This document shows positions 40,184 to 49,070 of a stretch of DNA of 55,851 nt, piece by piece. The stretch covers positions 1-55,851 of IMG/VR virus record IMGVR_UViG_3300020473_000001. One strand, 5' to 3'. The notes under the pieces were generated by a model. The model was not told the origin of the DNA, did not search any database, and worked only from the letters and a program-made list of their open reading frames with translations. This DNA comes from a virus. The position numbers were made by a program, and so were the translations under genes. Positions within the stretch are counted from its first letter, which is position 1. The number at the start of each line of letters is the position of its first letter.

Positions 40184-41253
40184 GTTTCAAGCCAATGTTG
40201 GCAAGCAACATTAAACCGGAACAAGTTACTGAAGAGTGTTACGGGTCAATTAAGTTGGAAGGGGTGCGCGGCATTGTACGCCCTCACGATGGTTTAGTTA
40301 CCCGCAATCTTAAGCCATTCGGCAATAGCTTAATATATCAGACACAGCTTGTGCAGAAATTAGAGGAGTACTGTGCGGGTAGTGGGATTACCCTTGAAGG
40401 TGAATTCTACGTTCATGGTTGGACTTTTAATCGCATAGATTCATGCCTACGTGGTGAGGGTAATATAGACGTTCACAGTTTACAATTCCACGTATTCGAC
40501 TGTTATATTGACCACAAACCTGACCTTACATTTAAAGACCGCGTTACTGAATATACGAAAGCGGTGCGCGAGCTGAAAGCGGAAGGTTGTGGTCAAGTTG
40601 AAATCGTTGTTCAGTATTTAATGATGGACGAGCATGATATACGTAAAGCTTACTGCTACGCTATCGAAAATGGATATGAGGGCTTTTGTCTTAAGAAAGC
40701 AGATGCGCCTTACAAGCTTGGGCGTAGTACCACCAAGCAGCAGATCTTCGTTCGCATTAAGCCTGAGGAAACTTACGACTGTGTGGTGTTGGATATACTT
40801 GAGCGCCAGCAAAACCTTTGCGAAAGCGAGGTTAACGAATTGGGCTACCTGTACAAGCGCCAGGACAAGGGGCAAAAAGCCGCCACAGGCTTAGCACAGA
40901 GCGCGGTGGTGTATACCCCTGCGTTGGGTAAGGTACACAAAGTTAGCCTTACACGCGGGCTTACAGACCCCGACCGCGCCCGTATATGGGAGGAGCGCGA
41001 GCGCTGGATTGGTACACCTATGCAGTTCGTAGCGATACCCGTTCCAGGGCAGGAGGTTCCTCGAAGCCCTCGTTTTGATAAGTGGCGCGGCGATATACAG
41101 CCAACTTTCCTTGAGCACCCTGAGAGTGATAGCGTTATGGTTAGCTGGGATCCCGCAGAAGTTGAAGCTGTTCTACAGAAATCAACGTGCCATGTAATCA
41201 CGTTAGAACAATTCATTCAACTTTATAATGAAGGTTACAGCGTTGCGAACTAA
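40180..41253 (+). CDS. ATP-dependent DNA ligase
   Basis: 357 residues from the ATG at 40180. Nucleotidyl-transfer motif I is KLEGVR (25-30, Glu in place of the usual Asp of KxDGxR), motif III region FHVFDCY, motif IV EGFCLKK and motif V VRIKPEE; the OB-fold follows. It seals nicks during replication. Standard small phage ligase length. The 41254-41667 control region follows. Confidence 0.88.
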   Translation: MSFKPMLASNIKPEQVTEECYGSIKLEGVRGIVRPHDGLVTRNLKPFGNSLIYQTQLVQKLEEYCAGSGITLEGEFYVHGWTFNRIDSCLRGEGNIDVHSLQFHVFDCYIDHKPDLTFKDRVTEYTKAVRELKAEGCGQVEIVVQYLMMDEHDIRKAYCYAIENGYEGFCLKKADAPYKLGRSTTKQQIFVRIKPEETYDCVVLDILERQQNLCESEVNELGYLYKRQDKGQKAATGLAQSAVVYTPALGKVHKVSLTRGLTDPDRARIWEERERWIGTPMQFVAIPVPGQEVPRSPRFDKWRGDIQPTFLEHPESDSVMVSWDPAEVEAVLQKSTCHVITLEQFIQLYNEGYSVAN

Positions 41254-41289
41254 TTTACCGTTCATTAAATAATTTTAGCTTTATGATTG

Positions 41290-41383
41290 CGAAGGTTTCG
41301 TATGTTTCGTAAAGGTTTTAAAAAACTACTTATAAAACAAAAGTTTACAAACTGGTTGCACCAGTTGTGACACGAAACCTTCG
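41290..41383. repeat. 12-bp perfect inverted repeat enclosing a smaller palindrome
   Basis: CGAAGGTTTCGT (41290-41301) and ACGAAACCTTCG (41372-41383) are exact inverted copies 70 bases apart. Between them lies ACTGG-ttgca-CCAGT (41351-41365). It has no counterpart in region A. Confidence 0.7.
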
Positions 41384-41637
41384 GTATACACCCCGACTCT
41401 CAGGGTGTATGGGGGTATAAATTAGGGTGATGGTGGTTATAAATCTAGGTTTGGAATTAAATATATAAATAAATACATATAAAATATATATTTTTATTTA
41501 TAGTTTTCAATAACTTACAAAACAATTAAATTTATTTAACGATCGTTAAGATCAAACAAATCGTTGTGTGATGGCAGGGTGACGAACGTTTCGATAAACT
41601 GTAACCCGTTAGTCTAGGGCGCAGCGCAAGAACTAGC

Positions 41638-41643
41638 TATAAT
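41638..41643 (+). promoter_or_regulatory. -10 box of the late (terminase/structural) operon
   Basis: A perfect TATAAT, 24 bases before the ATG at 41668. No good -35 is seen 16-18 bases upstream, so activated late transcription is likely. GGTCATTAAGGAGG downstream combines the NTCATTAA repeat and the ribosome site. Confidence 0.55.
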
Positions 41644-41667
41644 AGTGTGGTCATTAAGGAGGCCAGT

Positions 41668-42099
41668 ATGTCAAACAATTTTATAACTTTACGTGAACCA
41701 ATCGAATTCGGTAAATACCGAGGCACAGGCAAGACAGGTGCTGACTTGTTAAATTGCCCTCAAGGCATATCTTATCTTAAGTATCTTTACAATCATACAG
41801 ATGTTGCAATGGAACATAGCTTGGTTAATTCGTTGGGTAAGGAAGTTGACTTAGTTGCAAACGACCAACGCCGTAACAGTAACTTATATCACAAAGCGGA
41901 TATACATCCATTCCTTAGTAAAGTTGATGGGCTCCAAGGAACGGGCGGGACCGCTACTTTCAACGATTGGAGTAAATACGGTGATAAGTTCAAGCAAGCT
42001 TTAAGGGAAGCTGAGTTGGGGATAACTTCACGTACATTTGACTCAATTGTTAGAAATGAAGTCCGGGCGATGTCTAATCTGTACGGGGTTGAAAAATGA
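41668..42099 (+). CDS. Protein with FGKYRG motif, unknown
   Basis: 143 residues from the ATG at 41668, with a perfect AAGGAGG. The N-terminal PIEFGKYRGTGKTGADLL resembles the FGKYKGxxLxDLPxxYLxWL motif found in small DNA-repair-associated and phage proteins. The remainder is unassigned. First gene of the late operon. Confidence 0.62.
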   Translation: MSNNFITLREPIEFGKYRGTGKTGADLLNCPQGISYLKYLYNHTDVAMEHSLVNSLGKEVDLVANDQRRNSNLYHKADIHPFLSKVDGLQGTGGTATFNDWSKYGDKFKQALREAELGITSRTFDSIVRNEVRAMSNLYGVEK

Positions 42100-42398
42100 G
42101 CTCCAGTAAAACACTTGAACAGATTATTGTAGAATTCTTGCGGGAACGTGCGGGTGAGTTTGTAGCCGCCACAGACGAGGCATTACTTCGCCATTGCTTT
42201 AAGAGTTATACATGGGAAACTGAACTGCGGCGTGGGGTTGGTGCAGCGCTATCGCGTATCCACGCGGAGAAGGGTGAATACCCTGACGGGCGTATTATAC
42301 GTAAGCGTATGAAAATGAAACCGAGTTCTTTAGCGCGGACGCACATTGGTCGCAATTCACAACCCGTTTTCCACTATAAATTCATATCCAATAGCTAA
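42096..42398 (+). CDS. Small basic protein, unknown
   Basis: 100 residues, ATGA overlap. A helical N-terminal part and a basic middle (RIIRKRMKMKPSSLARTHIG); could bind DNA. Placed just before terminase, where HNH or HTH packaging accessories often lie, but neither is visible. Confidence 0.6.
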   Translation: MSSSKTLEQIIVEFLRERAGEFVAATDEALLRHCFKSYTWETELRRGVGAALSRIHAEKGEYPDGRIIRKRMKMKPSSLARTHIGRNSQPVFHYKFISNS

Positions 42399-42478
42399 TT
42401 TGCATAATATCGGGGGCTAATATACCATTGTTGGAAAATAAGCTATATTTAAAGCAGTTTTCCGTCAGTTAGGTATTT

Positions 42479-43027
42479 ATGGCCCACGATATTCACAGTT
42501 TACTAGATTCAGACGCTGGTTATACTCCATCGGAGAAGAAATTGCGCGATCGTTTCGTGGAAGAGTATATTCGTGATTATAGCCATTATTCAGCAGCGGT
42601 TCGAATTGGCTTTCAGGGCGAAGACGCTATGCAAATGGCAAAGCAGTTCATGGACGAGCCTTATGTCATACGCCTCATTGAGCGCGCTCAAGGCAACCGC
42701 AACCCATATTTCAACACTTCAGAAACGCCAAGCCCAAACCAAGATAAAGAACTGCCATTTGAGCAGCATAACGTTGACTACGACAAGCAACGGGTTTTAT
42801 CGGGCCTTATGCGCGAAGCATTTCATTATGGTGCTGGTAGCACGCAGGCCGCTAGAGTTTCGGCGCTCAATACCCTAGCCAAGATATACAAGCTTGATGA
42901 AGGTAGTAAAGACGAGGGCGGAACTAACTCTAACGTTATGGTAGTTCCTGCAATGGGTAGCGTAGACGATTGGGAAACAGTTGCTGAGGAGCAACAAGCT
43001 AAACTTAAAGAGGAGGTTAGTAAATGA
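42479..43027 (+). CDS. terS: Terminase small subunit
   Basis: 182 residues. RFVEEYIRDYSHYSAAVRIG followed by MDEPYVIRLIER is the helix-turn-helix-like DNA-recognition region typical of Terminase_2-type small subunits; an acidic C-terminus contacts the large subunit. The large subunit lies about 1 kb downstream, separated by the lysis genes. The 80-base gap before it holds no clear promoter. Confidence 0.82.
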   Translation: MAHDIHSLLDSDAGYTPSEKKLRDRFVEEYIRDYSHYSAAVRIGFQGEDAMQMAKQFMDEPYVIRLIERAQGNRNPYFNTSETPSPNQDKELPFEQHNVDYDKQRVLSGLMREAFHYGAGSTQAARVSALNTLAKIYKLDEGSKDEGGTNSNVMVVPAMGSVDDWETVAEEQQAKLKEEVSK

Positions 43028-43512
43028 CACCTGAGCGCATAACGGTACATTGCAGCGCCAATAAGAAAGGCCGTTATTTAACAGTTAACGAACTGCGCCG
43101 TTACCATGTGGAAACATTGAAATGGAGCGATGTTGGTTATCATTATGTTATCCGGACTGACGGTGCAGTAGATAAAGGTAGGCCGTTAACGCAACAGGGG
43201 GCGCATGTACGCGGGCATAACAAGAATAATATCGGTATATGTTTAATAGGGGGTTTAGATGCCAAGGGTAAGCCCTCATTTACATATACGGACGCACAGA
43301 TGCACGCCCTGTACGGTTTAGTTATATCCCTGTGCCTAGAGCACGGCATTAGTTATCACAAGGTTTGTGGTCACCGTGATTTTAGTCCAGACTTAAATGG
43401 TGACGGCGAGATTACAAGTGACGAGTTCATTAAAGACTGTCCTTGTTTTGATGTTAAAGAATGGTTATCTAGTCAACTGCAACAAAACGGAGTCAAATAT
43501 GAACTCGATTAG
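43024..43512 (+). CDS. Endolysin, N-acetylmuramoyl-L-alanine amidase
   Basis: 162 residues, Amidase_2/T7-lysozyme type. Zinc ligands: His in ITVHCS, His in CGHRDF and Cys in KDCPCFDV; YHYVIRTDG is the conserved core strand. DLNGDGEITSDE is a canonical EF-hand-like calcium loop inserted before the zinc cysteine, as in many related phage amidases. No signal peptide, so export relies on a holin. Overlaps terS (ATGA) and the next small membrane gene. Confidence 0.92.
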   Translation: MTPERITVHCSANKKGRYLTVNELRRYHVETLKWSDVGYHYVIRTDGAVDKGRPLTQQGAHVRGHNKNNIGICLIGGLDAKGKPSFTYTDAQMHALYGLVISLCLEHGISYHKVCGHRDFSPDLNGDGEITSDEFIKDCPCFDVKEWLSSQLQQNGVKYELD

Positions 43513-43702
43513 TAATTTGGGCCGCAAGTTAAATATTATTCGCGGTGTTAAGTCACTGTTATTCAACGATGGTAAATTCAATATTTCACGTGCTATTATC
43601 CTTTTAATAGCTGGTATTGTTATTGCTGTCGGTTACAAAGTAATCGGCCCTGAGGCTATTAATTTCACAATGCAAGTTCTGGCAGAATTTAGCGGGGATT
43701 AA
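43499..43702 (+). CDS. Small membrane protein in the lysis cassette (holin or antiholin candidate)
   Basis: 67 residues from the ATG at 43499, after CGGAG, overlapping the amidase by 14 bases. One transmembrane helix (ISRAIILLIAGIVIAVGYKV) with a basic N-terminus. One-helix protein next to an amidase and a three-helix holin candidate: a pinholin, antiholin or spanin role is possible. Confidence 0.65.
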   Translation: MNSISNLGRKLNIIRGVKSLLFNDGKFNISRAIILLIAGIVIAVGYKVIGPEAINFTMQVLAEFSGD

Positions 43703-43703
43703 A

Positions 43704-44033
43704 ATGCCACAGAATAAGCTCAGCATATTGGAGGCCATCGCGTTCGCGCTGTTTGCGGGTGTGGGTGGGGCATTGTCCTATCTTTTAAGGACATTGAGCG
43801 TTAACGTGAAGCCTTCATTTATTAAGGGGTTAGTTGAAGCCCTATCTTCAGCGTTCGTTGGCGTGCTTGCAATGCTTGCTTGTAAAGGTGCTGGAATTGA
43901 CTGGTACTGGAGCGGGGTCATTGTTGGTGTGTTTGGGTGGATCGGTGCTGAGACAAGTATTGTAATATTGTCTAAGTGTATCCGGTCTAAGTTTGGCATA
44001 AGTACAAATAACGATAAAGATGGAAAATCATAA
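43704..44033 (+). CDS. Holin (LydA/holin-3-like)
   Basis: 109 residues with three hydrophobic segments (about 8-27, 46-60 and 67-90: IEAIAFALFAGVGGALSYLL; SSAFVGVLAMLACKGAG; WSGVIVGVFGWIGAETSIVI) and a charged C-terminus. This layout and the pattern FxGxxAML...GxxGWxG fit the LydA-type holin family. It would form the membrane lesion that lets the amidase through. Confidence 0.78.
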   Translation: MPQNKLSILEAIAFALFAGVGGALSYLLRTLSVNVKPSFIKGLVEALSSAFVGVLAMLACKGAGIDWYWSGVIVGVFGWIGAETSIVILSKCIRSKFGISTNNDKDGKS

Positions 44034-45567
44034 CGTAATTTGGAAGCCGCAAAAGGGGTCGCAGACTTTAGCGACCTCTTGCCCGTGCAACCACATTTTA
44101 ATGGAGGGGACTCGGGGAGGTGGTAAAACCGATAATCAGCTAATGTTTTACCGCCGTTTTGTGGGCCTAGGTTACGGCGCTTTCTGGCGTGGGGTAATAT
44201 TTGACAGAGAATATAAAAACTTAGACGATTTAATAGTAAAATCTAAGCGTTGGTTTAGCCAGTTCAATGACGGTGCAAAGTTCCTTAAGGGCGGAGGTGA
44301 CTATAAATGGGTCTGGCCCACAGGTGAAGAGCTTTTATTTCGTCAGATGAAAACCGAAGACGATTATTGGAAGTATCACGGGCAAGAGTTTCCATTCATT
44401 GGTTGGAATGAGTTAACCAAGCAGCCAAACAGCAATTTGTATGACATGATGATGTCTTGCAATCGCTCAAGCTTTCTACCAGCTGAGCATACGCCGAAGG
44501 ATTGTTTAACCTTTGACAATGAAGGTAACATTATTGACGGGGTGTTACCTGAACTTCCGCTGGTAGTTTTTTCTACTACAAACCCTTACGGGGTTGGGCA
44601 CAACTGGGTGAAGCAGCGTTTCATTGACCCCGCCCCTTGCGGTAAAGTAGTTCGAATTACGAAAGAGGTGTTTAACCCTCGAACGCAGAAAAAAGAAGAA
44701 ATTTCAAAAACGCAAGTGCGCATATTTAGCTCATACAAAGAGAACCGTTTCTTAAGCCCTGAGTATGTGCTTGAACTAGAAAACATAACCGACCCAAACA
44801 AACGTAAGGCATGGTTGGAAGGCGATTGGGATATTACATCGGGCGGCATGTTCGACGATGTGTGGTCATCACAATACAACGTTGTGGAGCCGTTTAGTAT
44901 ACCTAACACTTGGCGGGTGTTTAGAAGTTTTGACTGGGGTTCAAGCAAACCGTTCAGTGTTGGTTGGTGGGCTGAAAGCGATGGAAGCGATTACGTTGAC
45001 CACAACGGTAACGTTAGAAGTTCAGTGCGCGGTGACTTGTTTAGAATTGGGGAATGGTACGGTTGGAATGGCGTTCCAAATAAAGGTCTTACAATGCTGG
45101 CGACCCAAGTTGCTAAAGGTATTGTAGTACGCGAGGCTAAGATGGGAATTGCGACCCGCGTAAAGGCTGGCCCTGCTGACAACAGTATCTGGGATGATGT
45201 TAATGGTAACTGCATTGCCCGTGACATGGGTAAAAAAGTTCGTATTGACGGCAAGCTATATCAGGGCGTATCATGGGAAAGAAGTAATAAAAGCGCGGGT
45301 AGCCGAAAGAATGGTTGGGAGTTAATGCGTATTGCCATAAGTAACGCGCAACCCAATGAGCACGGCTACCCACGTGAAGAACCTGGAATGTTTGTGTTTA
45401 GAAACTGCGATCAGTTCATAAGAACAGTGCCAACAATTCCACGTGACACTAAAGATTTGGACGATGTTGACACCGATGCTGAAGACCATATTGCAGACGA
45501 AACGCGGTACGTAATATTAAGCGTTGGTAACAGATTTAGTACGGGTAGAACTACGGGACATCACTAA
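44020..45567 (+). CDS. terL: Terminase large subunit
   Basis: 515 residues. ATPase: Walker A GTRGGGKT (30-37), Walker B FPFIGWNE (124-131), coupling motif STTNP (185-189). Nuclease: FDWGSSKPF with catalytic D305, further acidic residues DNSIWDD and DVDTDAEDH. It packages DNA into the prohead. It overlaps the holin gene by 14 bases; the portal follows. Confidence 0.95.
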   Translation: MENHNVIWKPQKGSQTLATSCPCNHILMEGTRGGGKTDNQLMFYRRFVGLGYGAFWRGVIFDREYKNLDDLIVKSKRWFSQFNDGAKFLKGGGDYKWVWPTGEELLFRQMKTEDDYWKYHGQEFPFIGWNELTKQPNSNLYDMMMSCNRSSFLPAEHTPKDCLTFDNEGNIIDGVLPELPLVVFSTTNPYGVGHNWVKQRFIDPAPCGKVVRITKEVFNPRTQKKEEISKTQVRIFSSYKENRFLSPEYVLELENITDPNKRKAWLEGDWDITSGGMFDDVWSSQYNVVEPFSIPNTWRVFRSFDWGSSKPFSVGWWAESDGSDYVDHNGNVRSSVRGDLFRIGEWYGWNGVPNKGLTMLATQVAKGIVVREAKMGIATRVKAGPADNSIWDDVNGNCIARDMGKKVRIDGKLYQGVSWERSNKSAGSRKNGWELMRIAISNAQPNEHGYPREEPGMFVFRNCDQFIRTVPTIPRDTKDLDDVDTDAEDHIADETRYVILSVGNRFSTGRTTGHH

Positions 45568-45577
45568 GGTAAAGCTA

Positions 45578-47011
45578 ATGAGTTCGAAAACTAAGGTACA
45601 TCCTTTATATACTGCCATGCTTGAAGCGTGGAATAAGTGCAACGATGCTTTCATGGGATCAGATACGGTTAAGAGTAAGCGCGACACTTACTTACCACCA
45701 ACTTCTGGAATGCGTCAAGATGGGTTTGGAAAAGGCGATACTGCTGGTGAACAGTCTTATCAAGCTTATCTAACTCGTGCGTACTTTCCTGATGTCTTCG
45801 CTGAAGCTGTTGAAACCGCGATTGGTGTTATGCACCGCAAACCAGCTATTATTAATGTAACACCTAAGCTTGAGGTAATGCTAGAGCGTGCCTCCAGCAC
45901 TGGTGAAGATTTACAGATGCTTTTGCGGCGTATTAATGCGCTACAACTACGTTCAGGGCGGCTCGCTTTGCTTGGGGATATTGAGGTTGGTACTGATAAC
46001 TTACCGCGACCTACAATTAAAATTTACAGCGAGCGCTCGGCTTACAATTGGGACGAATGTAAACTTGCTTCCGGTGAAGGTTTAAGTTTGCGATTTGTGG
46101 CGCTGGATGAAAGCGGTTACGAACTTCAGACCAATTTTGAATGGGAGCACAAAGATAGAACCCGTTTGTTAGCTTTGATTAACCCCGAAACTAAACAACT
46201 AGCTGTTAAAGATGAAAACGGTGAGATACCTTCAAACGCTGTATACGGCTATGCTGAGCTTGAGGATAACGACGACTTTGCTAAAGCCCAGTATGATATT
46301 GTTAATGCGCAGGGTACAACCTTAGATCAAATTCCATTAGTTTTTATCAACAGTAAGGATTTAAATCCTTCACCTGATAAGCCACCGCTTGAGGGTTTGG
46401 CGGATTTAATGTTCACTATTTATCGAGGTGAAGCCGATTATCGCCAGCACATCTTTGAACAAAGCCAAGATACTTTAGTTCGCATTGGTGCAAATGGTGA
46501 CGAGGAAGAAGTTCGTATTGGTAGCGGTGCTCTCATTGACGTTCCAATTAATGGTGACGCCAAGTTCATAGGGGTTAATAGCCAAGGGCTTACCGAGCAG
46601 CGCACAGCACTTGAAAATGATTATAAGAAGGCTGAAGCTAAAAGCTCAAAATTAATGAGCCAAGCGGGTGAGGGTGCTGAAAGTGGTGAAGCCCTTAGAA
46701 TACGTGTGGCGGCACAAACCGCAACGCTACCGCAAATAGCTGAGGCGGGAGCTCAGGGTTTAACAACCGTACTTAAGCAGCTAGCCGTCTTGCTTGGTGA
46801 CAACCCCGACGATATTATCGTAACGCCCAATAAAGAATTTACGGATACTAGCGGTAATGCTCAAACTCTTACGGGAATTGTTACAGCTAAGTTCCAAGGC
46901 GCTCCAATTAGCGACGAAAGTATTCACGCTTGGATGGTTGAGAATAAGTTTACTTCAAAAACTTATGAGGAAGAGATTGCGCTTATTAACGCAGAGGAGC
47001 CTAGAGTATAA
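45578..47011 (+). CDS. Portal protein (DUF4055)
   Basis: 477 residues from the ATG at 45578 (MSSKTKVHPLYTAML), with AAGGT upstream. The sequence YQAYLTRAYFPDVFAEAVET, then RSAYNW and YRQHIFEQSQDTLV are typical of DUF4055, the portal family of several siphophages. It forms the dodecameric vertex through which DNA passes. Located between terL and the MuF-like gene as expected. Confidence 0.88.
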   Translation: MSSKTKVHPLYTAMLEAWNKCNDAFMGSDTVKSKRDTYLPPTSGMRQDGFGKGDTAGEQSYQAYLTRAYFPDVFAEAVETAIGVMHRKPAIINVTPKLEVMLERASSTGEDLQMLLRRINALQLRSGRLALLGDIEVGTDNLPRPTIKIYSERSAYNWDECKLASGEGLSLRFVALDESGYELQTNFEWEHKDRTRLLALINPETKQLAVKDENGEIPSNAVYGYAELEDNDDFAKAQYDIVNAQGTTLDQIPLVFINSKDLNPSPDKPPLEGLADLMFTIYRGEADYRQHIFEQSQDTLVRIGANGDEEEVRIGSGALIDVPINGDAKFIGVNSQGLTEQRTALENDYKKAEAKSSKLMSQAGEGAESGEALRIRVAAQTATLPQIAEAGAQGLTTVLKQLAVLLGDNPDDIIVTPNKEFTDTSGNAQTLTGIVTAKFQGAPISDESIHAWMVENKFTSKTYEEEIALINAEEPRV

Positions 47012-47175
47012 TGCTTGAAGTTAAACGCCTTAAAGGTCAAGCCGCCGACAATGTAATTAAAGAAGTGGACGCGCACATTGAAAAGCGTAAAAAGGCGCTT
47101 AAGAATATGGGTGCAAAATCTTTTGAGGCCGTTTATGTTGACGGCCGAAAACCTCGGAGCTTAGTCAATGGCTAA
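47011..47175 (+). CDS. Small protein between portal and MuF-like gene, unknown
   Basis: 54 residues; the ATG overlaps the portal stop (TAATG) and the gene overlaps the next start by eight bases. Basic helical N-terminus (NVIKEVDAHIEKRKKALKN) and a short beta tail (SFEAVYVDGRKPRSLVNG). No recognised family. Confidence 0.7.
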   Translation: MLEVKRLKGQAADNVIKEVDAHIEKRKKALKNMGAKSFEAVYVDGRKPRSLVNG

Positions 47176-49048
47176 AGTTGAGATAGTAGATAAAGGTACT
47201 GATTGGACTGAAGGTTTAATTGAGGACATTTACCTACCGCTTATCGAAAAGTTAATGGGGCCGATTAGTGAGGCTAACACGCCCGAGGGTATTCCTGAAA
47301 AGATACAGAAGATGTTAGCCAAGGACTTTGCTAAGAACGCAGAATGGAAGATTACACTACAGGCTAACGAGCGTAATGCAAAGATACAAATAACTGGTCC
47401 TAATATTGGCTTTAGGCGCACCATTAGCCGCAGGCGTAATACGATAGTCCATGATTATTTCGAGTTAGGGCAAGCACTCCAGGGTAAAGGAATTGCAGAT
47501 TTAGTGCTTGGCAGTACGTTAGATTTATCAGAACGCACTGGTATCAGTAACGTTGAGCTAAACGCGAACCTGGATGTTGGCGGTTATGCGTGGTTACGTA
47601 AAGGCTTCTACCCTGACGATGGTAAAATAGACCTTTTACCAATAGCTGAGCGTTTTATGGAAAGGGATCCTGAACTTGGCCGGAAGCTTTATAACACTAT
47701 CAACGAATTGGATGATGACGCGTTAAAGCGTTATGTTCTTAGTGAAGACTTTAAACAATATAAGGACGCTTTCCTTGGTTCAAACTGGAATGGTAATGCT
47801 GACCTTAACGATGAAATAACACGGGTCGCATTCAAGGAGGGTGCAGGCCCAGCCAGCCGATTGGCAAAGCGAGGGTTAACTCCTCCGCAGACTGCAAACG
47901 AAAAGATACTTGATAAGTTCATACGCCATCAAACCTATCTGCAGCGCTTTTCCGCTGGCGCTACCAAGGAGGCTATCGAGTATTTTAAAGCCACTGAAGA
48001 CAAGCTACGAAAGGAGCTTCTGGCTTGGGCTGAAAAGTTTGAAGGTGTTGACCCAATCAGTAAAAAGGGTAAAGCCCTTATTAAAGAACTTGAAGCCCTT
48101 GTTGTAGATATTCGTAGTAATGCTTGGGAGGCTGTTGAGGAACAGGCCGATACGGTTTTTAAAGCCCTAGCAGCCACAGAGCAGGCCGCAACAATGGCAA
48201 CCATACAAGCCCCTTTCCCGGTATCGTTAGGCTTACAGGGGCTCCCACAAAGCACGCTATCAGCAATTGTAACTAGCAGGCCGTTCGAGGGGCGCACCCT
48301 TAATGAGTGGTTAGAGCGTAACAGAAATATTGACGTTGTAGGTATAACCCGAGCATGTAAAAACGCTATGCTTAACGGGCAAACCCCTACGCAAGCGGCG
48401 CGAGCGGCTATGGGCACTAGCTCGCTAGGTTATCGGGACGGAAAAGCCCGTAAAGCGTTTCACAACCTTGAATCTGTATATTTAACCGTTACCAATGGGA
48501 TTGGTAATGAGGTTAAACAACGAGTATATCAAGAAAATAGTGACATTATAAAGACTGAATTGTTTGTTGCAACTTTAGATATTAGAACGACAATTGAATG
48601 CGCTCGTAATGACGGTGAAACATTTACTTTAGGTAAAGGGCCAAAACCCCCTTTACACTTCCGTTGTCGCTCATTGCGTGTGCCTTACATTAACCCTGAT
48701 AACTTGGGTAACAGGGGTTATGATGCGTCAAATAATAAAGAGTTCTTACGTGAATTTGCACGTGAAAATAATCTTGGGACAATTACCAACTATTCACAAT
48801 TGCCAAGAGGTTATAAAGGTGCGTACAATAAATGGAGCCGTAAGCGTATTCGGCAGGAAGTTGGGCAAGTTCCAGCAACCACGTCATTCCAGAAATGGTT
48901 TGACAACCAAAGTTCAGAATTCCAACGTGAATATCTTGGGCCAGCTAGGTTCGAAATTTACCGTCAGCACGGGCTTAAGCTGGATAAATTCGTTACCCGT
49001 GACGGGTATGAATTGACGGTTGATCAACTTAATAAACTTGTATCTTAA
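47168..49048 (+). CDS. MuF-like head morphogenesis protein with N-terminal acetyltransferase-like domain
   Basis: 626 residues. The C-terminal part (TLDIRTTIECARNDGETF, PLHFRCRSLRVPYI) is the MuF/SPP1 gp7 domain that binds the portal and enters the head; it is followed by the usual end FQKWFDNQSSEFQREYLGP and LKLDKFV. The first 170 residues are extra: ELGQALQGKGIADLVL (Q-x-GKGIA, like the GNAT acetyl-CoA loop), GISNVELNANLDVGGYAWLR and GFYPDDG follow the GNAT order. A domain inside the virion could be injected and act on host proteins. The GNAT call is by eye. Confidence 0.82.
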   Translation: MAKVEIVDKGTDWTEGLIEDIYLPLIEKLMGPISEANTPEGIPEKIQKMLAKDFAKNAEWKITLQANERNAKIQITGPNIGFRRTISRRRNTIVHDYFELGQALQGKGIADLVLGSTLDLSERTGISNVELNANLDVGGYAWLRKGFYPDDGKIDLLPIAERFMERDPELGRKLYNTINELDDDALKRYVLSEDFKQYKDAFLGSNWNGNADLNDEITRVAFKEGAGPASRLAKRGLTPPQTANEKILDKFIRHQTYLQRFSAGATKEAIEYFKATEDKLRKELLAWAEKFEGVDPISKKGKALIKELEALVVDIRSNAWEAVEEQADTVFKALAATEQAATMATIQAPFPVSLGLQGLPQSTLSAIVTSRPFEGRTLNEWLERNRNIDVVGITRACKNAMLNGQTPTQAARAAMGTSSLGYRDGKARKAFHNLESVYLTVTNGIGNEVKQRVYQENSDIIKTELFVATLDIRTTIECARNDGETFTLGKGPKPPLHFRCRSLRVPYINPDNLGNRGYDASNNKEFLREFARENNLGTITNYSQLPRGYKGAYNKWSRKRIRQEVGQVPATTSFQKWFDNQSSEFQREYLGPARFEIYRQHGLKLDKFVTRDGYELTVDQLNKLVS

Positions 49049-49070
49049 GCGCATGGGCGCGGGAGAAAAT

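Larger units (their letters stand above)
41254..41667. other. Origin-like control region B (diverged copy of region A)
   Basis: About 410 bases without a gene. From 41388 it repeats the order seen in region A: hairpin ATACACCC ... GGGTGTAT (41386-41409), iteron 41425-41432, AT-rich tract 41455-41535, palindrome TTAACGATCGTTAA (41536-41549), iterons at 41566-41573 (degenerate) and 41577-41584. Bases 41535-41586 match 31011-31062 at about 40 of 52 positions without gaps. NTCATTAA repeats at 41260 and 41649 flank it. Confidence 0.7.
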
